Part shown: positions 15,560 to 24,383 of the stretch, one piece after another
Layout: every line of letters begins with the position of its first letter
Position numbering within the stretch: position 1 is the stretch's first letter
NCBI GenBank assembly: GCA_041915365.1
Contig: JAYSBP010000012.1
Coordinates: forward strand, 4,486 to 68,485
Origin: UBA6016 sp041915365
GTDB taxonomy: Bacteria; Campylobacterota; Campylobacteria; Campylobacterales; UBA6016
Length of the DNA stretch: 64,000 nt
Reading direction: 5' to 3'
Program-made: the position numbers and the translations under genes
Notes under the pieces: generated by a model
The model's input: only the letters and a program-made list of their open reading frames with translations
The model's database searches: none
What the model was told of the DNA's origin: nothing

Positions 15560-16776
15560 GAATTTTTATTTTTGGATTATTGGCCGCTTTGATGCTGGGG
15601 TGCGCCCCAAAAGTAGAGCAGGCGACACAAACTGCGCCAGCCGTAAAAGTAGTGGAAAAACAAAAGATACCGCCGCTTGCAAAATCAAGTAAACATCCGT
15701 CTCAAATAGTAAAAACACTACCTACAAAAGAGTTTTTCAAAGCCCTAGACTACTCCATAGAGTACTATGAGAGATCATCAATAAAAAACAATATTTTTGA
15801 CTTTTTGGACCAAAACTATACGGCGTCTCAAATGGCAGATTCGCTAAGGCTATTCAAAGAGATAGCCAAGCTTCCGAGGGAAAAATTTTTGGAAAGACTT
15901 GATAATGAATTTACCGTATATGAGAGTAAAAATGAAAATAACGGTTCGCTAATAACCGGCTATTATGCACCGGTACTTAGGGGCTCTTTTACAAAAACAG
16001 AAAAGTATAACGCCCCACTCTACCCACTCCCAAAAGATTTGGTTGTAGCAAAACTAAAAAAATTTCCGACGGCAAAATCTGTGCGAAATATTGCAGGTAA
16101 AGTCGAAAATAGCGAGCTCGTCCCGTACTACACCAGAGAAGAGATAATGAACGGAGCGTTAAAAGAAAAACCACTTCTTTATCTAGATAACGAAATGGAC
16201 GCTTTCTTGCTCGAAGTGCAAGGCTCTGGGATAGTAGACATCAATGGAACAAAGCACTACATAGGATATGCAGGCAAAAATGGGCATCCATACACATCGA
16301 TTGGCAAGATAGTCTACGAGGAAAAATTACTAGACTCATCCAAAATAAATATGCAAACCATAAAGGAACTTCTAGACTCCAATGAGACATTGAGAGACCA
16401 CGTGCTAAGTAAAAATAAAAGTTTTGTCTTCTTCAAACTCAATACAAAACAAGGGGTATTTGGAAATATAACTGTGCCTCTTACCGCCAAAGAGAGCGTG
16501 GCTATGGATAGCGAACTGCTCCCGAGAGGTGCGCTAGCATACATAAAAACGGTAGTTCCAAAAAAATTAAACGGTCTTGCCGTAGTTCCAAGAAGTGAAC
16601 GAGAGCCGTTTGAGAAGTTTTTTATGGTGCAAGACACCGGTGGAGCTATAAGGGGCGGAGGACGTGTGGATATATACTTTGGAGAGGGCGAAGAGGCACT
16701 TTTTTATGCTGGGCAGACAGCCTCCAAAGGTGAAATTTATTTGCTTGTTGCAAAAAAGGAGAAATTAGCAAAATGA
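15556..16776 (+). CDS. mltA: Membrane-bound lytic murein transglycosylase A
   Basis: This 406-residue lipoprotein cleaves the glycan strands of peptidoglycan to 1,6-anhydro products in the periplasm. It has an N-terminal signal with lipobox LMLGC (Cys16), the MltA barrel domain with LITGYYAPVLRGS near residues 134-146 and EVQGSGIVDINGTKHYIGYAGKNGHPYTSIG near 222-252, and the C-terminal 3D domain with QDTGGAIRGGGRVDIYFGEG near 358-377, which carries the catalytic aspartate. It overlaps the small zinc gene upstream and the lipoprotein gene downstream (4 bases). Confidence 0.93.
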   Translation: MRIFIFGLLAALMLGCAPKVEQATQTAPAVKVVEKQKIPPLAKSSKHPSQIVKTLPTKEFFKALDYSIEYYERSSIKNNIFDFLDQNYTASQMADSLRLFKEIAKLPREKFLERLDNEFTVYESKNENNGSLITGYYAPVLRGSFTKTEKYNAPLYPLPKDLVVAKLKKFPTAKSVRNIAGKVENSELVPYYTREEIMNGALKEKPLLYLDNEMDAFLLEVQGSGIVDINGTKHYIGYAGKNGHPYTSIGKIVYEEKLLDSSKINMQTIKELLDSNETLRDHVLSKNKSFVFFKLNTKQGVFGNITVPLTAKESVAMDSELLPRGALAYIKTVVPKKLNGLAVVPRSEREPFEKFFMVQDTGGAIRGGGRVDIYFGEGEEALFYAGQTASKGEIYLLVAKKEKLAK

Positions 16777-17537
16777 AAAGCATCATATTTTCCATATTGG
16801 CGATATTTTTGTTTGCCGGATGTGCGGTAAACGAACAGCCAAAAAATTGTTTTGACAAGAGTAGATTGGAGCAAAAAGAATACGACTCGCTCAAAAACGC
16901 AAACGCATCGCTAGCCACATTCAAAACAGAGTACGCTGAAATGTCGTCATATATTAATTTTTTGAACTCATATACGGCGGAATACTCAAAATATATTAGT
17001 GCGGCATCTACGGCATCTATCGTAATCAAATATATGCCGATTCCATACGCAGGGCAAATATCATCATCTGCAGCATTTGGGGCAAAAATGACGGCGCTTG
17101 CTAGTGCGGCATCAAAATCAGTCTCAAAGCTAAATACATCGTCAATAGAGTTTGATATGAGGCTAACTGCATACGAAGTAAGCAAAAACCCGCAAAAACT
17201 TCAAGAAGCTCGCAAATACGCATCAACCGTGCTTCAAAACGACCTTGAAGAGGCAAAACAAAGCCTCATTAGACTAAAAGACGGTGCAGCGGGGCTTATG
17301 GCCGTTAGCATGGCAATATCTCAATACTGCAATTCAGGTGATCAGCTATTATCAAAGGCTACCTCTTTGTTTTCAAGCAAATCAGACACGGACAAGCGAG
17401 CCCAAATAGATAATACTATGAAATCTAAAACGGAAAGTTTTGATAAGAGAATGACGAAAGTAACTACAAGCTTCGAGAGCACAAAGGGGTATATAAAAAA
17501 CGCAGATACCTATGGGGCCTTAAGCGACGAGCTCTAA
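16773..17537 (+). CDS. Putative lipoprotein, unknown
   Basis: This 254-residue protein has a signal peptide and lipobox (FLFAGC, Cys17) and is otherwise largely helical, rich in Ala, Ser and Lys with coiled-coil-like stretches. A short hydrophobic section near 80-110 (AASTASIVIKYMPIPYAGQISSSAAFGAKM) could be amphipathic. Its start overlaps the mltA stop by 4 bases, so the pair is co-translated and both products go to the periplasmic face. No known family is recognised. Confidence 0.7.
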   Translation: MKSIIFSILAIFLFAGCAVNEQPKNCFDKSRLEQKEYDSLKNANASLATFKTEYAEMSSYINFLNSYTAEYSKYISAASTASIVIKYMPIPYAGQISSSAAFGAKMTALASAASKSVSKLNTSSIEFDMRLTAYEVSKNPQKLQEARKYASTVLQNDLEEAKQSLIRLKDGAAGLMAVSMAISQYCNSGDQLLSKATSLFSSKSDTDKRAQIDNTMKSKTESFDKRMTKVTTSFESTKGYIKNADTYGALSDEL

Positions 17538-18103
17538 GCTTTTACTCTTGATTCTATAGCACGAGCAAGCGATACGGTGTCGATATTTTCAAATGCGACG
17601 CCAGTCGGCACGCCGTGCGCTATTTTTGTAAATGTAGCACCGTATTTTGAGAGCCTATCCTCAAGGTATACTATAAGGCCGTCGCTCTCAACGGAAGGGG
17701 TAAAAGCAAATATTACCTCCTCTACTCCGCTTTTTACGCACTCTTCTAGCCTGTCGACAAGCACTGCTCTCATCTCTTCAAAGACAAAGTATCTGCCGTC
17801 ATATCCGCCGCTAAGCTCCAAAGAAAAAATATCTTTTGCGCTTGAGACTATACACAGTCTTTTTTCGTCCCTCTCTTCGTCGGCACAGATGTGACATATC
17901 TCGTCTTCCGTGATATTGCCGCACACTTCGCATTTTTGAACGCTTCGCACAGCCTCTTCGACGAGATGAGACAGCTTCACGGCCTTGAAGTTGTCCTCAA
18001 ACAATAGATGATATGCTATCTTAAAGGCGCTCTTTCTCCCTACAGTAGGGAGTGCGGCAAACAAATCCACAAGCTCCGCAAATTTCGTGCTAGACTTTTT
18101 CAT
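17534..18103 (-). CDS. recR: Recombination mediator RecR
   Basis: This 189-residue protein is the RecR subunit of the RecFOR recombination mediator that loads RecA on gapped DNA. It shows helix-hairpin-helix text at the N-terminus (LPTVGRKSAFKIAYHLL, residues 15-31), a C4 zinc finger (CEVCGNITEDEICHIC near 55-70), the Toprim domain (LCIVSSAKDI, then FAFTPSVESDGLIVYLEDRL) and a C-terminal Walker-B-like HGVPTGVAFENIDTVSLARAI segment. It is convergent with the lipoprotein gene (4-base overlap) and divergent from dnaJ. Confidence 0.95.
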   Translation of the reverse strand: MKKSSTKFAELVDLFAALPTVGRKSAFKIAYHLLFEDNFKAVKLSHLVEEAVRSVQKCEVCGNITEDEICHICADEERDEKRLCIVSSAKDIFSLELSGGYDGRYFVFEEMRAVLVDRLEECVKSGVEEVIFAFTPSVESDGLIVYLEDRLSKYGATFTKIAHGVPTGVAFENIDTVSLARAIESRVKA

Positions 18104-18185
18104 GAGGCGGATATTACAGGATAATTATTTAAATCTTATGCACCGTTTTGGTAAAATTCGCAAAAAATTTTCTAGAGGTTTGAGA

Positions 18186-19310
18186 ATGATAGAGATATGT
18201 TATTACGAGCTTTTGGAAGTGGAAAAGACAGCTTCACAAGACGAACTAAAAAAGGCATACAGAAAACTGGCGATGAAGTATCACCCAGACAAAAATCAGG
18301 GAGATAGTGATGCCGAAGAAAAATTCAAGGCGATAAACGAAGCATATCAAATATTAAGCGATGAAAACAAAAGAGCTATATACGACAGATATGGCAAAAA
18401 AGGGCTAGAAGGTCAAATGGGCGGGGGCGGCTCTGGCGGCTTCGGATTTGATTTTGGTGATTTTGATTCGATATTTGACTCGTTCTTTGGCGGCGGCAGC
18501 AGAGGTGGCGGCAAGCGGACTAAACAAGATAGATACAACCTAGATATGGCTGTATCGGCTACCATAGAATTTACCGAGGCGATATTTGGCTGCAAGCAAG
18601 AGGTAAAATACAAGTACAAAAAACCTTGCGATGAGTGCAGCGGTAGCGGTGCAAAAGACGGCAAGAGGACTCAATGCCCAGACTGCGGCGGAAGCGGACA
18701 GGTATATCTAAGACAAGGCTTTATGACATTCTCTCAGACTTGTCCAAAATGCGGCGGCGAGGGTGAAATAGTCAAAGAAAAATGTCCGAAATGCAAAGGC
18801 AACGGTTATGAAGAGGTTGAAGATAATATAACCGTAGATATTCCAGCCGGCGTTGATGACCAAAACAGAATCAGAGTCGCAGGGCGTGGAAATCTCTCGA
18901 AGGGCGGCTCAAGGGGCGACCTTTATATCGTAATTAGCGTCAAAGAGGACAAAAAATACGTCAGAGACGGAGACGACATATATCTCGAGGTACCGGTATT
19001 TTTCACACAAACGCTTCTTGGAGAGACCATTAAATTCCCTGGCCTTAGAGGGGAGCTAGAGCTAAAGCTAAAGCCTGACACAAAAGATAAAGAGCAGTTT
19101 GTATTCAAAAATGAAGGCGCTCCAAACGTCCGCTCAAAGCGAAACGGAAGCTTCATCGTCCAGATAAAAATAGTAAAACCGTCAAAACTAACGGATGAGC
19201 AAAGAGAGATCATTGAAAAGCTTCATGAAAGTTTTGGATTTGAGGGCAAGCAAAGCGAAAGCGAGTATGAGGGATTGTTTGACAAGATAAAACACTGGTT
19301 TGGCTACTAA
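18186..19310 (+). CDS. dnaJ: Chaperone protein DnaJ
   Basis: The start is taken at the ATG at 18186 (374 residues), because upstream in-frame text is not J-domain. The J domain covers residues 1-70 with HPD in KYHPDKNQ. A Gly/Phe-rich linker (about 75-115) follows, then four zinc-finger repeats CDECSGSG, CPDCGGSG, CPKCGGEG and CPKCKGNG (about 145-215), then the C-terminal substrate-binding domains. This is a full type I DnaJ that stimulates DnaK. It is divergent from recR with an 82-base gap, and a hairpin overlaps its stop codon. Confidence 0.97.
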   Translation: MIEICYYELLEVEKTASQDELKKAYRKLAMKYHPDKNQGDSDAEEKFKAINEAYQILSDENKRAIYDRYGKKGLEGQMGGGGSGGFGFDFGDFDSIFDSFFGGGSRGGGKRTKQDRYNLDMAVSATIEFTEAIFGCKQEVKYKYKKPCDECSGSGAKDGKRTQCPDCGGSGQVYLRQGFMTFSQTCPKCGGEGEIVKEKCPKCKGNGYEEVEDNITVDIPAGVDDQNRIRVAGRGNLSKGGSRGDLYIVISVKEDKKYVRDGDDIYLEVPVFFTQTLLGETIKFPGLRGELELKLKPDTKDKEQFVFKNEGAPNVRSKRNGSFIVQIKIVKPSKLTDEQREIIEKLHESFGFEGKQSESEYEGLFDKIKHWFGY

Positions 19311-19321
19311 AAGCCAAACCA
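19296..19321. terminator. Hairpin overlapping the dnaJ stop codon
   Basis: A perfect 10-bp inverted repeat (TGGTTTGGCT at 19296-19305 and AGCCAAACCA at 19312-19321, 6-base loop) spans the dnaJ stop. No long T run follows on the plus strand, so it may be a weak terminator or an mRNA-stabilising 3' hairpin. It lies between convergent genes. Confidence 0.55.
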
Positions 19322-19331
19322 CGAGGAAGGA

Positions 19332-19556
19332 TTACTCTCCCTCTTTTTTCTCGCCATCTTTTGGGGCCATTTTGCAAGCCGTATTGATGCCAAGAACACT
19401 ATAGAGACCACAAAAACCAAACACACCCGTACCCATCACGATAAGACCTATGATAGTCAAAGCTATACTCTGGATACCTACCGTACCAACGAGCACTAAC
19501 AAAGCCCCTATAACCATTCTTGCGGTTTTATCTATCCCGCCGACGTTCTTTTTCAT
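19332..19556 (-). CDS. DUF2892 (YgaP-like) membrane protein
   Basis: This 74-residue protein matches the DUF2892 pattern: MKKNVGGIDKTARMVIGALLV at the start, then two membrane helices (residues 12-30 and 33-52) ending in FGFCGLYSVLGINTACK. Such proteins are inner-membrane modules of unknown role, sometimes fused to rhodanese domains. It stands alone, convergent with dnaJ, 29 bases upstream of the S2P gene's end. Confidence 0.85.
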   Translation of the reverse strand: MKKNVGGIDKTARMVIGALLVLVGTVGIQSIALTIIGLIVMGTGVFGFCGLYSVLGINTACKMAPKDGEKKEGE

Positions 19557-19585
19557 CAGATGTCCTTTGTTTGAAAATCTGCTGA

Positions 19586-20224
19586 TTATAACAAAATAGA
19601 TAGTAAAACGTTAGCCGGCAACATAAAAATACTAACAAGCGGTGTCGCAAGTATAATAATGAGGATAATCATCCCATATCTGCCGACTTTTTCATTAAAT
19701 TCATCTATAGCTCTAATCCCAAATTTTCTACCCAAAAATCCGAGCGCATTCGAGCCGTCAAGCGGGGGTATCGGCCAAAGATTAAAAACCGCCAAAATAA
19801 CGTTGTAAATAACCATGTAATAAAGTATATGCACTATAAGCCCGTCACCACCGACAAAGCCCAAAAGCACGGAAGATATCACGGCCATAAATAAATTATA
19901 GATTATACCGGCTAGAGAGACCGCTATTGTGCCGTTATATCCGCCGTTTCGCATAACAGTCCACATATTCACCGGAACAGGTTTTGCCCATCCAAACAAA
20001 AAAGGAGAGCCTGACACAAAAAGAAGTAGCGGAACAACTATAGAGCCTAATGGGTCTATGTGTATTATAGGGTTTATCGAAAGCCTACCCTCGTTTTTTG
20101 CCGTGTTGTCACCGTATTTGTATGCTACATATCCGTGCATTATCTCATGCCCAATTATCGCAACCATCAAGGCTACGATAATCGATACGGCCTTTAGCGG
20201 ATTGAAGTCGGCAAAATCAAGCAC
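19586..20224 (-). CDS. Site-2 protease family (M50) membrane metalloprotease
   Basis: This 212-residue polytopic protein has the zinc-binding HEIMH motif near residues 26-30 (VAIIGHEIMHGYVAYKYGD) and the second conserved motif NLWPIPPLDGS near 152-162, which supplies the third zinc ligand (Asp). Short bacterial M50 proteins of this type are common; their substrates are mostly unknown. It starts at GTG directly after the lepB stop, in the operon folD-lepB-M50. Confidence 0.9.
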   Translation of the reverse strand: MLDFADFNPLKAVSIIVALMVAIIGHEIMHGYVAYKYGDNTAKNEGRLSINPIIHIDPLGSIVVPLLLFVSGSPFLFGWAKPVPVNMWTVMRNGGYNGTIAVSLAGIIYNLFMAVISSVLLGFVGGDGLIVHILYYMVIYNVILAVFNLWPIPPLDGSNALGFLGRKFGIRAIDEFNEKVGRYGMIILIIILATPLVSIFMLPANVLLSILL

Positions 20225-21085
20225 TTACTTTAACTCACCCTCTAGCGCTTCTATTGTTTTTCCCATTCTATTCCATCTAATTAGATAGTTATCATCCCAG
20301 CTAAAGTATATAAACCAAGGCTTTCCAACTACCTGCGAATATGATACCGGACCCCAATACCTGCTGTCTGCGGAATTATCACGGTTGTCACCCATCATAA
20401 AAAACTTATCTTTCCCGAGTTTTACCGGGCCAAAGAAGTATTTGCGCAGTCTCACGTCATTGGAATCAAGAACCGTAAAAGGAGTTTCATAGACAGGCTC
20501 TGAGCTTACTGCCCCAGCATAGTACTCTTTTGGGTCGAGATATTTGGTATCAACGTCTATGCCGCCCATATCCGCAGATAGTTTTTTGTTGTCATAGTGT
20601 ATACCTTTGTGTTCGTTTTGATATGGATTTTTTACCCATAGCCTGCCGCCTATAGATACCAGCTCATAACCTTTGAAATTTGCTTTTGCGTACTCATCGC
20701 CTTCGCTTGGGTGAAGATACAAATCTTGGTTGTGAAAGAAAAGCTCATCGCCGTCAACGGCAACACATCTTTTAACAAAGTGAACTTTTTCGTTGAGTGG
20801 ATAGCGAAATATGACTATATCGCCTCTTTTTGGCCTATCGCCCTCTATCAAATGCCCGTCATGGTTTGGAACAAGCGGGATTTCAAGAAACGGAATATGT
20901 GGCGTAGGAACACCGTATGCGAATTTTTTTACGAAAAGGTGGTCGCCAATAAGAAGCGTTTTTATCATAGAGCCCGACGGGATTACAAATGCTTGAGCGA
21001 CAAAAAATACGACAAGCAAAACTATTATGACGGTACCCGTCCAGCTATTTGAAAATTTATAAAGTTTTAGTAATTTTTCTTTCAT
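20225..21085 (-). CDS. lepB: Signal peptidase I LepB
   Basis: The start is the ATG at 21085 (286 residues), which overlaps the folD stop by 4 bases (ATGA). The enzyme removes signal peptides at the periplasmic face of the inner membrane. It has one N-terminal membrane helix (residues 14-32), the catalytic serine in VIPSGSMIKTLLIGD near 38-52, the catalytic lysine in VHFVKRCVAVDGD near 107-119 and the conserved MGDNRDNSADSRYWG near 240-254. An insertion of about 90 residues between the last two boxes is common in Campylobacterota. Confidence 0.95.
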   Translation of the reverse strand: MKEKLLKLYKFSNSWTGTVIIVLLVVFFVAQAFVIPSGSMIKTLLIGDHLFVKKFAYGVPTPHIPFLEIPLVPNHDGHLIEGDRPKRGDIVIFRYPLNEKVHFVKRCVAVDGDELFFHNQDLYLHPSEGDEYAKANFKGYELVSIGGRLWVKNPYQNEHKGIHYDNKKLSADMGGIDVDTKYLDPKEYYAGAVSSEPVYETPFTVLDSNDVRLRKYFFGPVKLGKDKFFMMGDNRDNSADSRYWGPVSYSQVVGKPWFIYFSWDDNYLIRWNRMGKTIEALEGELK

Positions 21086-21918
21086 ATCGATTTTGCTGCC
21101 TTTAGCGTATTGGATAGTAACATTGCGATAGTCATAGGACCTACGCCACCCGGTACCGGAGTAATAAACGAGCATTTTTCGGCAACATCCTCAGCTACGT
21201 CGCCCACAAGTTTATCCCCAACCCTATTGATACCTATATCAACAACTACAGCACCCTCTTTTATCATATCCACAGTTATCAAATTGGGCTTGCCTACACC
21301 GACAAAAACCATATCGGCACGTCTGGTATGCTCTGCGAGATCTTTTGTAAATATATGGCATATATCAACCGTCGCTCCAGCATTCAAAAGCAAGCTTGCC
21401 ATCGGTTTTCCAACTATATTGCTGGCGCCGACCACAACGCAGTCCTTCCCCTTGACATCTACTTTATGCTCCGCAAGAAGTTCCATAACACCAAGCGGCG
21501 TACAAGGGACAAAAGTGTCAAGTCCCGCTACCAAACGGCCTAGATTAAAAGGGTGAAAACCGTCAACGTCTTTTGATGGAGCTATCGCCTCCAGAATTTT
21601 TGTAGAATCTACATGGCTAGGAAGTGGGAGCTGGACAAGAAGTCCGTGAATTTTTGGATTTTCATTTATCATCTGGATAGTCGAGAGTATATCAGCCTCT
21701 GTTACCGTGCTTGGCATCTCGTGCGTCACGCTATATATCCCCACCTCTTTGCAAGCTTTTGCCTTCATCGAAACATAAGCGTGACTTGCGGGGTCATTTC
21801 CGACAAGTAATACCGCAAGACCAGGGGTAACCCCTTTTTCTTCTATAAATTTCGCAGTCTCTTTTTTTAGATTTTCTTTTATTTTTGAAGAGAGTTTTTT
21901 ACCGTCCAAAAGCTCCAC
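21082..21918 (-). CDS. folD: Bifunctional methylenetetrahydrofolate dehydrogenase/cyclohydrolase FolD
   Basis: This 278-residue enzyme interconverts 5,10-methylene-, methenyl- and 10-formyl-tetrahydrofolate. Motifs: PGLAVLLVGNDPASHAYVSMKAKAC near residues 32-56 with the catalytic Lys in VSMKAK, GLLVQLPLP near 95-103, PSKDVDGFHP near 117-126, the NADP site VVVGASNIVGKPMASLL near 161-177 and the C-terminal TPVPGGVGPMTIAML. It is first in the folD-lepB-M50 operon. Confidence 0.97.
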   Translation of the reverse strand: MELLDGKKLSSKIKENLKKETAKFIEEKGVTPGLAVLLVGNDPASHAYVSMKAKACKEVGIYSVTHEMPSTVTEADILSTIQMINENPKIHGLLVQLPLPSHVDSTKILEAIAPSKDVDGFHPFNLGRLVAGLDTFVPCTPLGVMELLAEHKVDVKGKDCVVVGASNIVGKPMASLLLNAGATVDICHIFTKDLAEHTRRADMVFVGVGKPNLITVDMIKEGAVVVDIGINRVGDKLVGDVAEDVAEKCSFITPVPGGVGPMTIAMLLSNTLKAAKSI

Positions 21919-21949
21919 GGGCTTCCTTTAAATCAAGCTAAATTACTGT

Positions 21950-21955
21950 ATTATA
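21950..21955 (-). promoter_or_regulatory. -10 element upstream of folD
   Basis: On the minus strand the sequence reads CCTATAATAC, a perfect TATAAT 32 bases upstream of the folD start. No good -35 is visible, as is usual in Campylobacterota. Confidence 0.5.
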
Positions 21956-21976
21956 GGATAATTTTGCTTTGAGGGC

Positions 21977-22333
21977 GTGGGTTTGACAAGGTCTTTTTTT
22001 GCCGTTATTTTGGCTTTTAGCGTGGCTCACTCGGAGTCATTTATAAATAATTATGAATACGGTGAAATGCTATACAAAAATCCCAGAGGAGTTGGGTGTG
22101 ACAAGTGTCACGGCAAATACGGAGAGGGTATGAACCTCGGTAACTACACAAAAAACAACAAAACTATTCAAATAATAGCCCCAAAAATCTCAAAAAGCTC
22201 ATTTGCGCAAATCAAAAATAGTCTTAAGTATACGAAAAAAAGAAGTGTTATGCCGGAGTATTTCTTGACGGATAGTGAGATAGAGGCTCTAATATATTAT
22301 TTGTCAAAAGCGAATGCACAGAGTATAAACTAG
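21977..22333 (+). CDS. Small periplasmic c-type cytochrome
   Basis: This 118-residue protein starts at GTG and has a signal peptide (FFAVILAFSVAHS, cleavage near residue 19). A single haem-binding CDKCH motif lies at about residues 41-45, and a distal methionine is in RSVMPEYFL near 93, the spacing of class I cytochromes c. It would shuttle electrons in the periplasm. It stands alone between divergent folD and the convergent HU gene, and a bidirectional hairpin terminator follows directly. Confidence 0.85.
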   Translation: MGLTRSFFAVILAFSVAHSESFINNYEYGEMLYKNPRGVGCDKCHGKYGEGMNLGNYTKNNKTIQIIAPKISKSSFAQIKNSLKYTKKRSVMPEYFLTDSEIEALIYYLSKANAQSIN

Positions 22334-22349
22334 GCGGAAAACCGCCTAG
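22330..22349. terminator. Bidirectional hairpin terminator
   Basis: A perfect 8-bp stem CTAGGCGG/CCGCCTAG with loop AAAA lies between the cytochrome gene (+) and the HU gene (-). T-rich sequence lies downstream on both strands, including a run of eight T on the plus strand inside the HU 3' end. Confidence 0.75.
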
Positions 22350-22358
22350 AAAGTTAAA

Positions 22359-22667
22359 TTACTTTTTTTTACCTTTAGCCGCAGGAGCTTTTTTACCAGC
22401 TACAGCTTCTTTAAGTTTAGCACCTACTTTGAAAGTAACAGCTTTTGTAGCAGGTATTTTGATAGTTTGACCAGTTCCTGGATTTCTACCCATTCTCTCA
22501 GGTCTTTTTACAACTTTAAAAGTACCAAAACCTATAAACGGAACATCTTGACCTTTTGCAAGAGTCTCAGAGATTACCGCTAGTATTGCGTTAAGATTCG
22601 CTTCAGAATCTTTTTTTGAAGTACCGGCTTTAGCGGCAACCATAGAGATGAATTCAGCCTTATTCAT
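22359..22667 (-). CDS. hup: HU-family DNA-binding protein
   Basis: The start is the ATG at 22667 with GAGGAGA 8 bases upstream (102 residues). The HU/IHF fold is clear: MNKAEFISMVAAKAG at the N-terminus, the DNA-bending arm GFGTFKVVKRPERMGRNPGTGQTIKIPATKAVTFK near residues 46-80, and a lysine/alanine-rich tail (AGKKAPAAKGKKK). It packages and bends chromosomal DNA. The basic tail is longer than in the 90-residue E. coli HU and may add non-specific DNA contact. Confidence 0.95.
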   Translation of the reverse strand: MNKAEFISMVAAKAGTSKKDSEANLNAILAVISETLAKGQDVPFIGFGTFKVVKRPERMGRNPGTGQTIKIPATKAVTFKVGAKLKEAVAGKKAPAAKGKKK

Positions 22668-22704
22668 AGGACGTCTCCTCTGTAAATTAATGTAATGCGC
22701 CCAT

Positions 22705-22732
22705 ATTCTAGCATAAAAACCAATGAAATCAA
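22705..22732 (-). promoter_or_regulatory. Promoter of the HU gene
   Basis: The minus strand reads TTGATT, a 16-base spacer ending in TGC, then TAGAAT (extended -10, TATGCTAGAAT). The -10 is 38-43 bases upstream of the HU start codon, predicting a leader of about 30 bases. This is the clearest sigma-70 type promoter in the window. Confidence 0.7.
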
Positions 22733-22816
22733 GGGGTAAAGGCAATATTTTTCACGAAAATGGCAATAGAGTACATATTATTAAGCTATTTGTAAGGAAA
22801 AGATTACTTTTTGGGG

Positions 22817-23005
22817 CTACTTTTTACTGCTAGTTTTGCCCTTTTTATTCAAAAAAGCTTTAATTGCATTTGCGCCTTTATACATCGGCTCTAGTTTTTT
22901 AAGGCTATCCAAATCCTCTATTGAAGAATCTTCCCTCTCGGCCTTTTTTTCTTTTTGAGGTTTTGAAATCTCACCTTTTGCATACTCTTCGTCATTGTCT
23001 ATCAT
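22817..23005 (-). CDS. Small charged protein, unknown
   Basis: This 62-residue, lysine- and glutamate-rich protein (MIDNDEEYAKGEISKPQKEKK... AIKAFLNKKGKTSSKK) has a strong ribosome site GGGAGG about 10 bases before its ATG. It lies between hypA and the HU gene on the same strand, 41 bases after hypA. It looks intrinsically disordered; no motif or family is recognised. Confidence 0.55.
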   Translation of the reverse strand: MIDNDEEYAKGEISKPQKEKKAEREDSSIEDLDSLKKLEPMYKGANAIKAFLNKKGKTSSKK

Positions 23006-23046
23006 AGCAAGGCACCCTCCCTAGGTGGTCTTAAATATGGGCTCTA

Positions 23047-23388
23047 TTATTCAATTTCCAAACTTAAAAGTAAAAGCTCGTCGCCGCTTACCAGCTTAGT
23101 ATTGGCTGAACCGCATTTTGGGCACAAAAAATCTGACATTGTCGGGACAAAATCGGCAGAGCAATCAAAACATTCAGCCTTTAGCGACGTTCTTTGTATT
23201 TCCATCATTGCATCCGATGCTATTGTATCTAGCTTAAACGTATCAAATGCCGTTTTTAACAGTTGTGGCTCAACGGAGCTCATCTCGCCTATTCCAACTA
23301 CGACTCTATGTACTTTGGTTGCATTGTTTGCAACTGCGTTTTGCTCACACAAGTCAAGGAGATTTTGAACTATAGAATACTCATGCAT
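23047..23388 (-). CDS. hypA: Hydrogenase/urease nickel incorporation protein HypA
   Basis: The start is the ATG at 23388, which overlaps the hypE stop by 1 base (113 residues). HypA is a nickel metallochaperone that, with HypB, delivers Ni to the hydrogenase large subunit. The N-terminal MHE nickel site is present (MHEYSIVQNLL). The zinc site shows CFDCSADFV near residues 71-79 and CPKCGS near 89-94. It is the last gene of the hyd-hyp-nik supercluster. Confidence 0.95.
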   Translation of the reverse strand: MHEYSIVQNLLDLCEQNAVANNATKVHRVVVGIGEMSSVEPQLLKTAFDTFKLDTIASDAMMEIQRTSLKAECFDCSADFVPTMSDFLCPKCGSANTKLVSGDELLLLSLEIE

Positions 23389-24383
23389 TAGCAAATTCTC
23401 GGTAGCAATTCACCACTTGGATACTCCAAGATACGCCTAGTTCCGTAACCGTTTCGCAAAACTACTCGATTTTTACCATCATCTACAACTTCACCGACAA
23501 CCGCCGCATTTTTTGTAAACTCTTGCGATTTTAATATATCCAACACCACTTTTTCTTCACCCCTAAGAGCCATCACAAAAGTCCCCTCGTTGGCAAGGCT
23601 AAAAGGCTCAAAGCCAAGAAGCTCACACACACCTGACACTTCCGGCAAAACAGTAAAAGACTCCTCTATAATGTCCATTGAGATACTAGAGCTTGCACAC
23701 CATTCGTTGAGCACTGCGGCAACACCACCCCTTGTGGCATCCCTTAACGCAACGATTTCTGCTTTTGAGGCAAGTAGCTTTTCAACTATAGGCCACATGG
23801 AGGCACAATCGCTTTTTAGCGAGCTGGTCAGCTCTATACCTTCTCTCGCCGAAAATATAGCCGCACCGTGTTCGCCGATGCTTCTTGAAACTATTATCTT
23901 ATCTCCGGCTTTGAGGTTTTTGCAGCTTAGGCCGTCAAAAACCACCTCTCCGACGGCAGACGTATTGATAAATATCTTATCGATGCTACCTTTTGGGGCT
24001 ATCTTCGTGTCCCCAGTAACGACAAAAGCGCCGTTAACCGCAAGCTCCTTTGCGATTGAGTCCGCTATTTTCTCTAAGCTTTCAAGCTCAAAGCCCTCTT
24101 CGATTATCAGCGACAAAGAGAGATACTTTGGTTTTGCCCCCATCATAGCAAGGTCGTTACAGCTTCCACAAACGGCTATTTTGCCTATATCTCCGCCGGC
24201 AAAAAAGATAGGGCTCACTATAAAGCTATCAGTCGTAAAAGCGCTCTTGCCGTCTATTTTGAATACCGCAGCATCTTCACTGGATAGTAAAATATCGTTT
24301 TTTAGCCTTGAGAAAAAAACTTCGTTTATTAATTTATTTGATTCGACGCCGCCGCTACCGTGCGCCAAAGTGATTTTCGTCAT
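23388..24383 (-). CDS. hypE: Hydrogenase maturation protein HypE
   Basis: This 331-residue protein dehydrates the carbamoyl group on its C-terminal cysteine to thiocyanate, the source of the cyanide ligands of the NiFe site. It has the PurM-like ATP-binding fold (LAHGSGGVESNKLINEVF at the start, FTTDSFIVSPIFF near 50, VCGSCNDLAMMGAKP near 71) and ends in PRIC, the conserved C-terminal Cys. It overlaps hypD by 4 bases and hypA by 1 base. Confidence 0.96.
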   Translation of the reverse strand: MTKITLAHGSGGVESNKLINEVFFSRLKNDILLSSEDAAVFKIDGKSAFTTDSFIVSPIFFAGGDIGKIAVCGSCNDLAMMGAKPKYLSLSLIIEEGFELESLEKIADSIAKELAVNGAFVVTGDTKIAPKGSIDKIFINTSAVGEVVFDGLSCKNLKAGDKIIVSRSIGEHGAAIFSAREGIELTSSLKSDCASMWPIVEKLLASKAEIVALRDATRGGVAAVLNEWCASSSISMDIIEESFTVLPEVSGVCELLGFEPFSLANEGTFVMALRGEEKVVLDILKSQEFTKNAAVVGEVVDDGKNRVVLRNGYGTRRILEYPSGELLPRIC